Shown here: one piece after another, positions 63,849 to 64,000 of the stretch
How the letters are laid out: every line of letters begins with the position of its first letter
Position numbering within the stretch: the first letter of the stretch is position 1
NCBI RefSeq assembly: GCF_004339575.1
Contig: NZ_SMFV01000003.1
Span: 174,240 to 238,239, forward strand
DNA: 64,000 nucleotides
Reading direction: 5' to 3'
Origin: Phorcysia thermohydrogeniphila
Lineage (GTDB): Bacteria; Aquificota; Aquificia; Desulfurobacteriales; Desulfurobacteriaceae
Position numbers and translations under genes: made by a program
The notes under the pieces: model-generated
Databases searched by the model: none
Told to the model about the DNA's origin: nothing
The model's input: the letters and a program-made list of their open reading frames with translations, nothing else

Positions 63849-63860
63849 AGGTCTTTGACA
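63849..63860 (+). promoter_or_regulatory. BoxA-like antitermination site in the rRNA leader
   Basis: AGGTCTTTGACA resembles the boxA element (TGCTCTTTAACA in E. coli) that recruits Nus factors to rRNA leaders. Position between promoter and 16S fits. Confidence 0.5.
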
Positions 63861-63896
63861 GGAGAATAAGGGGCACGCGCCTGCGGAGGAAGGTTT

Positions 63897-63915
63897 AAAG
63901 CCCAGTAAGGGCTTT
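63897..63915 (+). repeat. Leader hairpin before 16S rRNA
   Basis: AAAGCCC, loop AGTAA, GGGCTTT, enclosed by a wider complementary pair CCTGCGGA (63880-63887) and TCCGCAGG (63930-63937). Probably a folding or processing element of the precursor rRNA. Confidence 0.6.
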
Positions 63916-63949
63916 TGATTGAGGTGAATTCCGCAGGTTTGTGATATTT

Positions 63950-64000
63950 TTGCTGGAGAGTTTGATCCTGGCTCAGCGCGAACGCTGTCGGCGTGCCTAA
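63950..64000 (+). rRNA. rrs: 16S ribosomal RNA, 5' end (gene continues beyond the window)
   Basis: GGAGAGTTTGATCCTGGCTC is the universal 16S 5' sequence (27F primer site), followed by GCGCGAACGCTGTCGGCGTG. The mature end is placed by aligning TTTGATC with E. coli position 12, so it is accurate to a few bases. Confidence 0.95.

Noticed and set aside
63855..63860. Third TTGACA as an rRNA promoter
   Set aside because: No -10 hexamer at 16-18 bases; it is better explained as part of a boxA-like element.
1..64000. tRNA, tmRNA or insertion sequences
   Set aside because: I read all intergenic gaps and saw no cloverleaf with CCA end, no transposase frame and no flanking inverted repeats.

Overview
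The window looks like a chromosomal segment of a thermophilic, Gram-negative, chemolithotrophic bacterium, most likely an Aquificota of the Desulfurobacteriaceae type (Desulfurobacterium / Thermovibrio relatives). The pointers are an outer-membrane gene set (type II secretion, TolC/RND efflux, porin, BamD, OmpA lipoprotein), charged Lys/Glu-rich proteins, a large exported multihaem cytochrome, a nickel-uptake operon of the kind that feeds hydrogenases, a 2-phosphoglycerate kinase, and dense, overlapping operons with many GTG and TTG starts. The assignment rests on gene content and recall; the 51 bases of 16S rRNA at the right edge are too few to settle it.

Layout. 1-3.7 kb (-): an octahaem cytochrome gene with an in-frame TGA followed by a small GC-rich hairpin, a strong selenocysteine candidate. 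3.7-11.8 kb (-): ruvB-ruvA, type II secretion gspK-L-M-N, mtnA, a universal stress protein, mazG and a HEPN-like gene pair. 11.9-13.8 kb (+): cysS and three tiny membrane proteins. 13.7-15.1 kb (-): a radical SAM gene and a small nuclease-fold-like protein. 15.2-23.6 kb (+): a long co-directional run (CDP-alcohol phosphatidyltransferase, mltG, 2-phosphoglycerate kinase, crcB, AMMECR1, site-2 protease, pyrimidine phosphorylase, OmpA lipoprotein, miaB, bifunctional nuclease). 23.6-28.3 kb: nikKMLQO nickel uptake facing a porin across a control region with a perfect palindrome. 28.3-33.9 kb (-): a czcCBA-type metal efflux operon. 33.9-35.4 kb: pepA. 35.4-37.0 kb: an AT-rich scrap of accessory DNA with a toxin-antitoxin remnant, an exported orphan and a broken vapBC-like pair. 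37-52.6 kb: TPR lipoprotein, recG, an AT-rich metallo-beta-lactamase-fold orphan, prfB with its programmed frameshift, an ODP-GGDEF cyclase, rlmH, rsfS, bamD, rng and a large radical SAM protein. 52.6-58.4 kb: envelope genes, lepB, HU, divIVA, yggT, rdgB, rph, murI. 58.4-63.7 kb (+): relA/spoT, clpP, ribBA, a coiled-coil protein and pdxA, which appears to start at an AUC codon. 63.7-64 kb: rRNA promoters, leader and the start of 16S rRNA.

Most of the window is housekeeping in tight operons. The parts that stand out are the TGA-containing cytochrome, the AT-rich insertions (about 35.4-37.0, 41.8-43.2 and 53.4-54.2 kb), the palindrome inside the porin promoter spacer, and a strong genome-style excess of the palindrome GAGCTC that is absent from those AT-rich insertions. 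No IS element, CRISPR array or tRNA gene was recognised.
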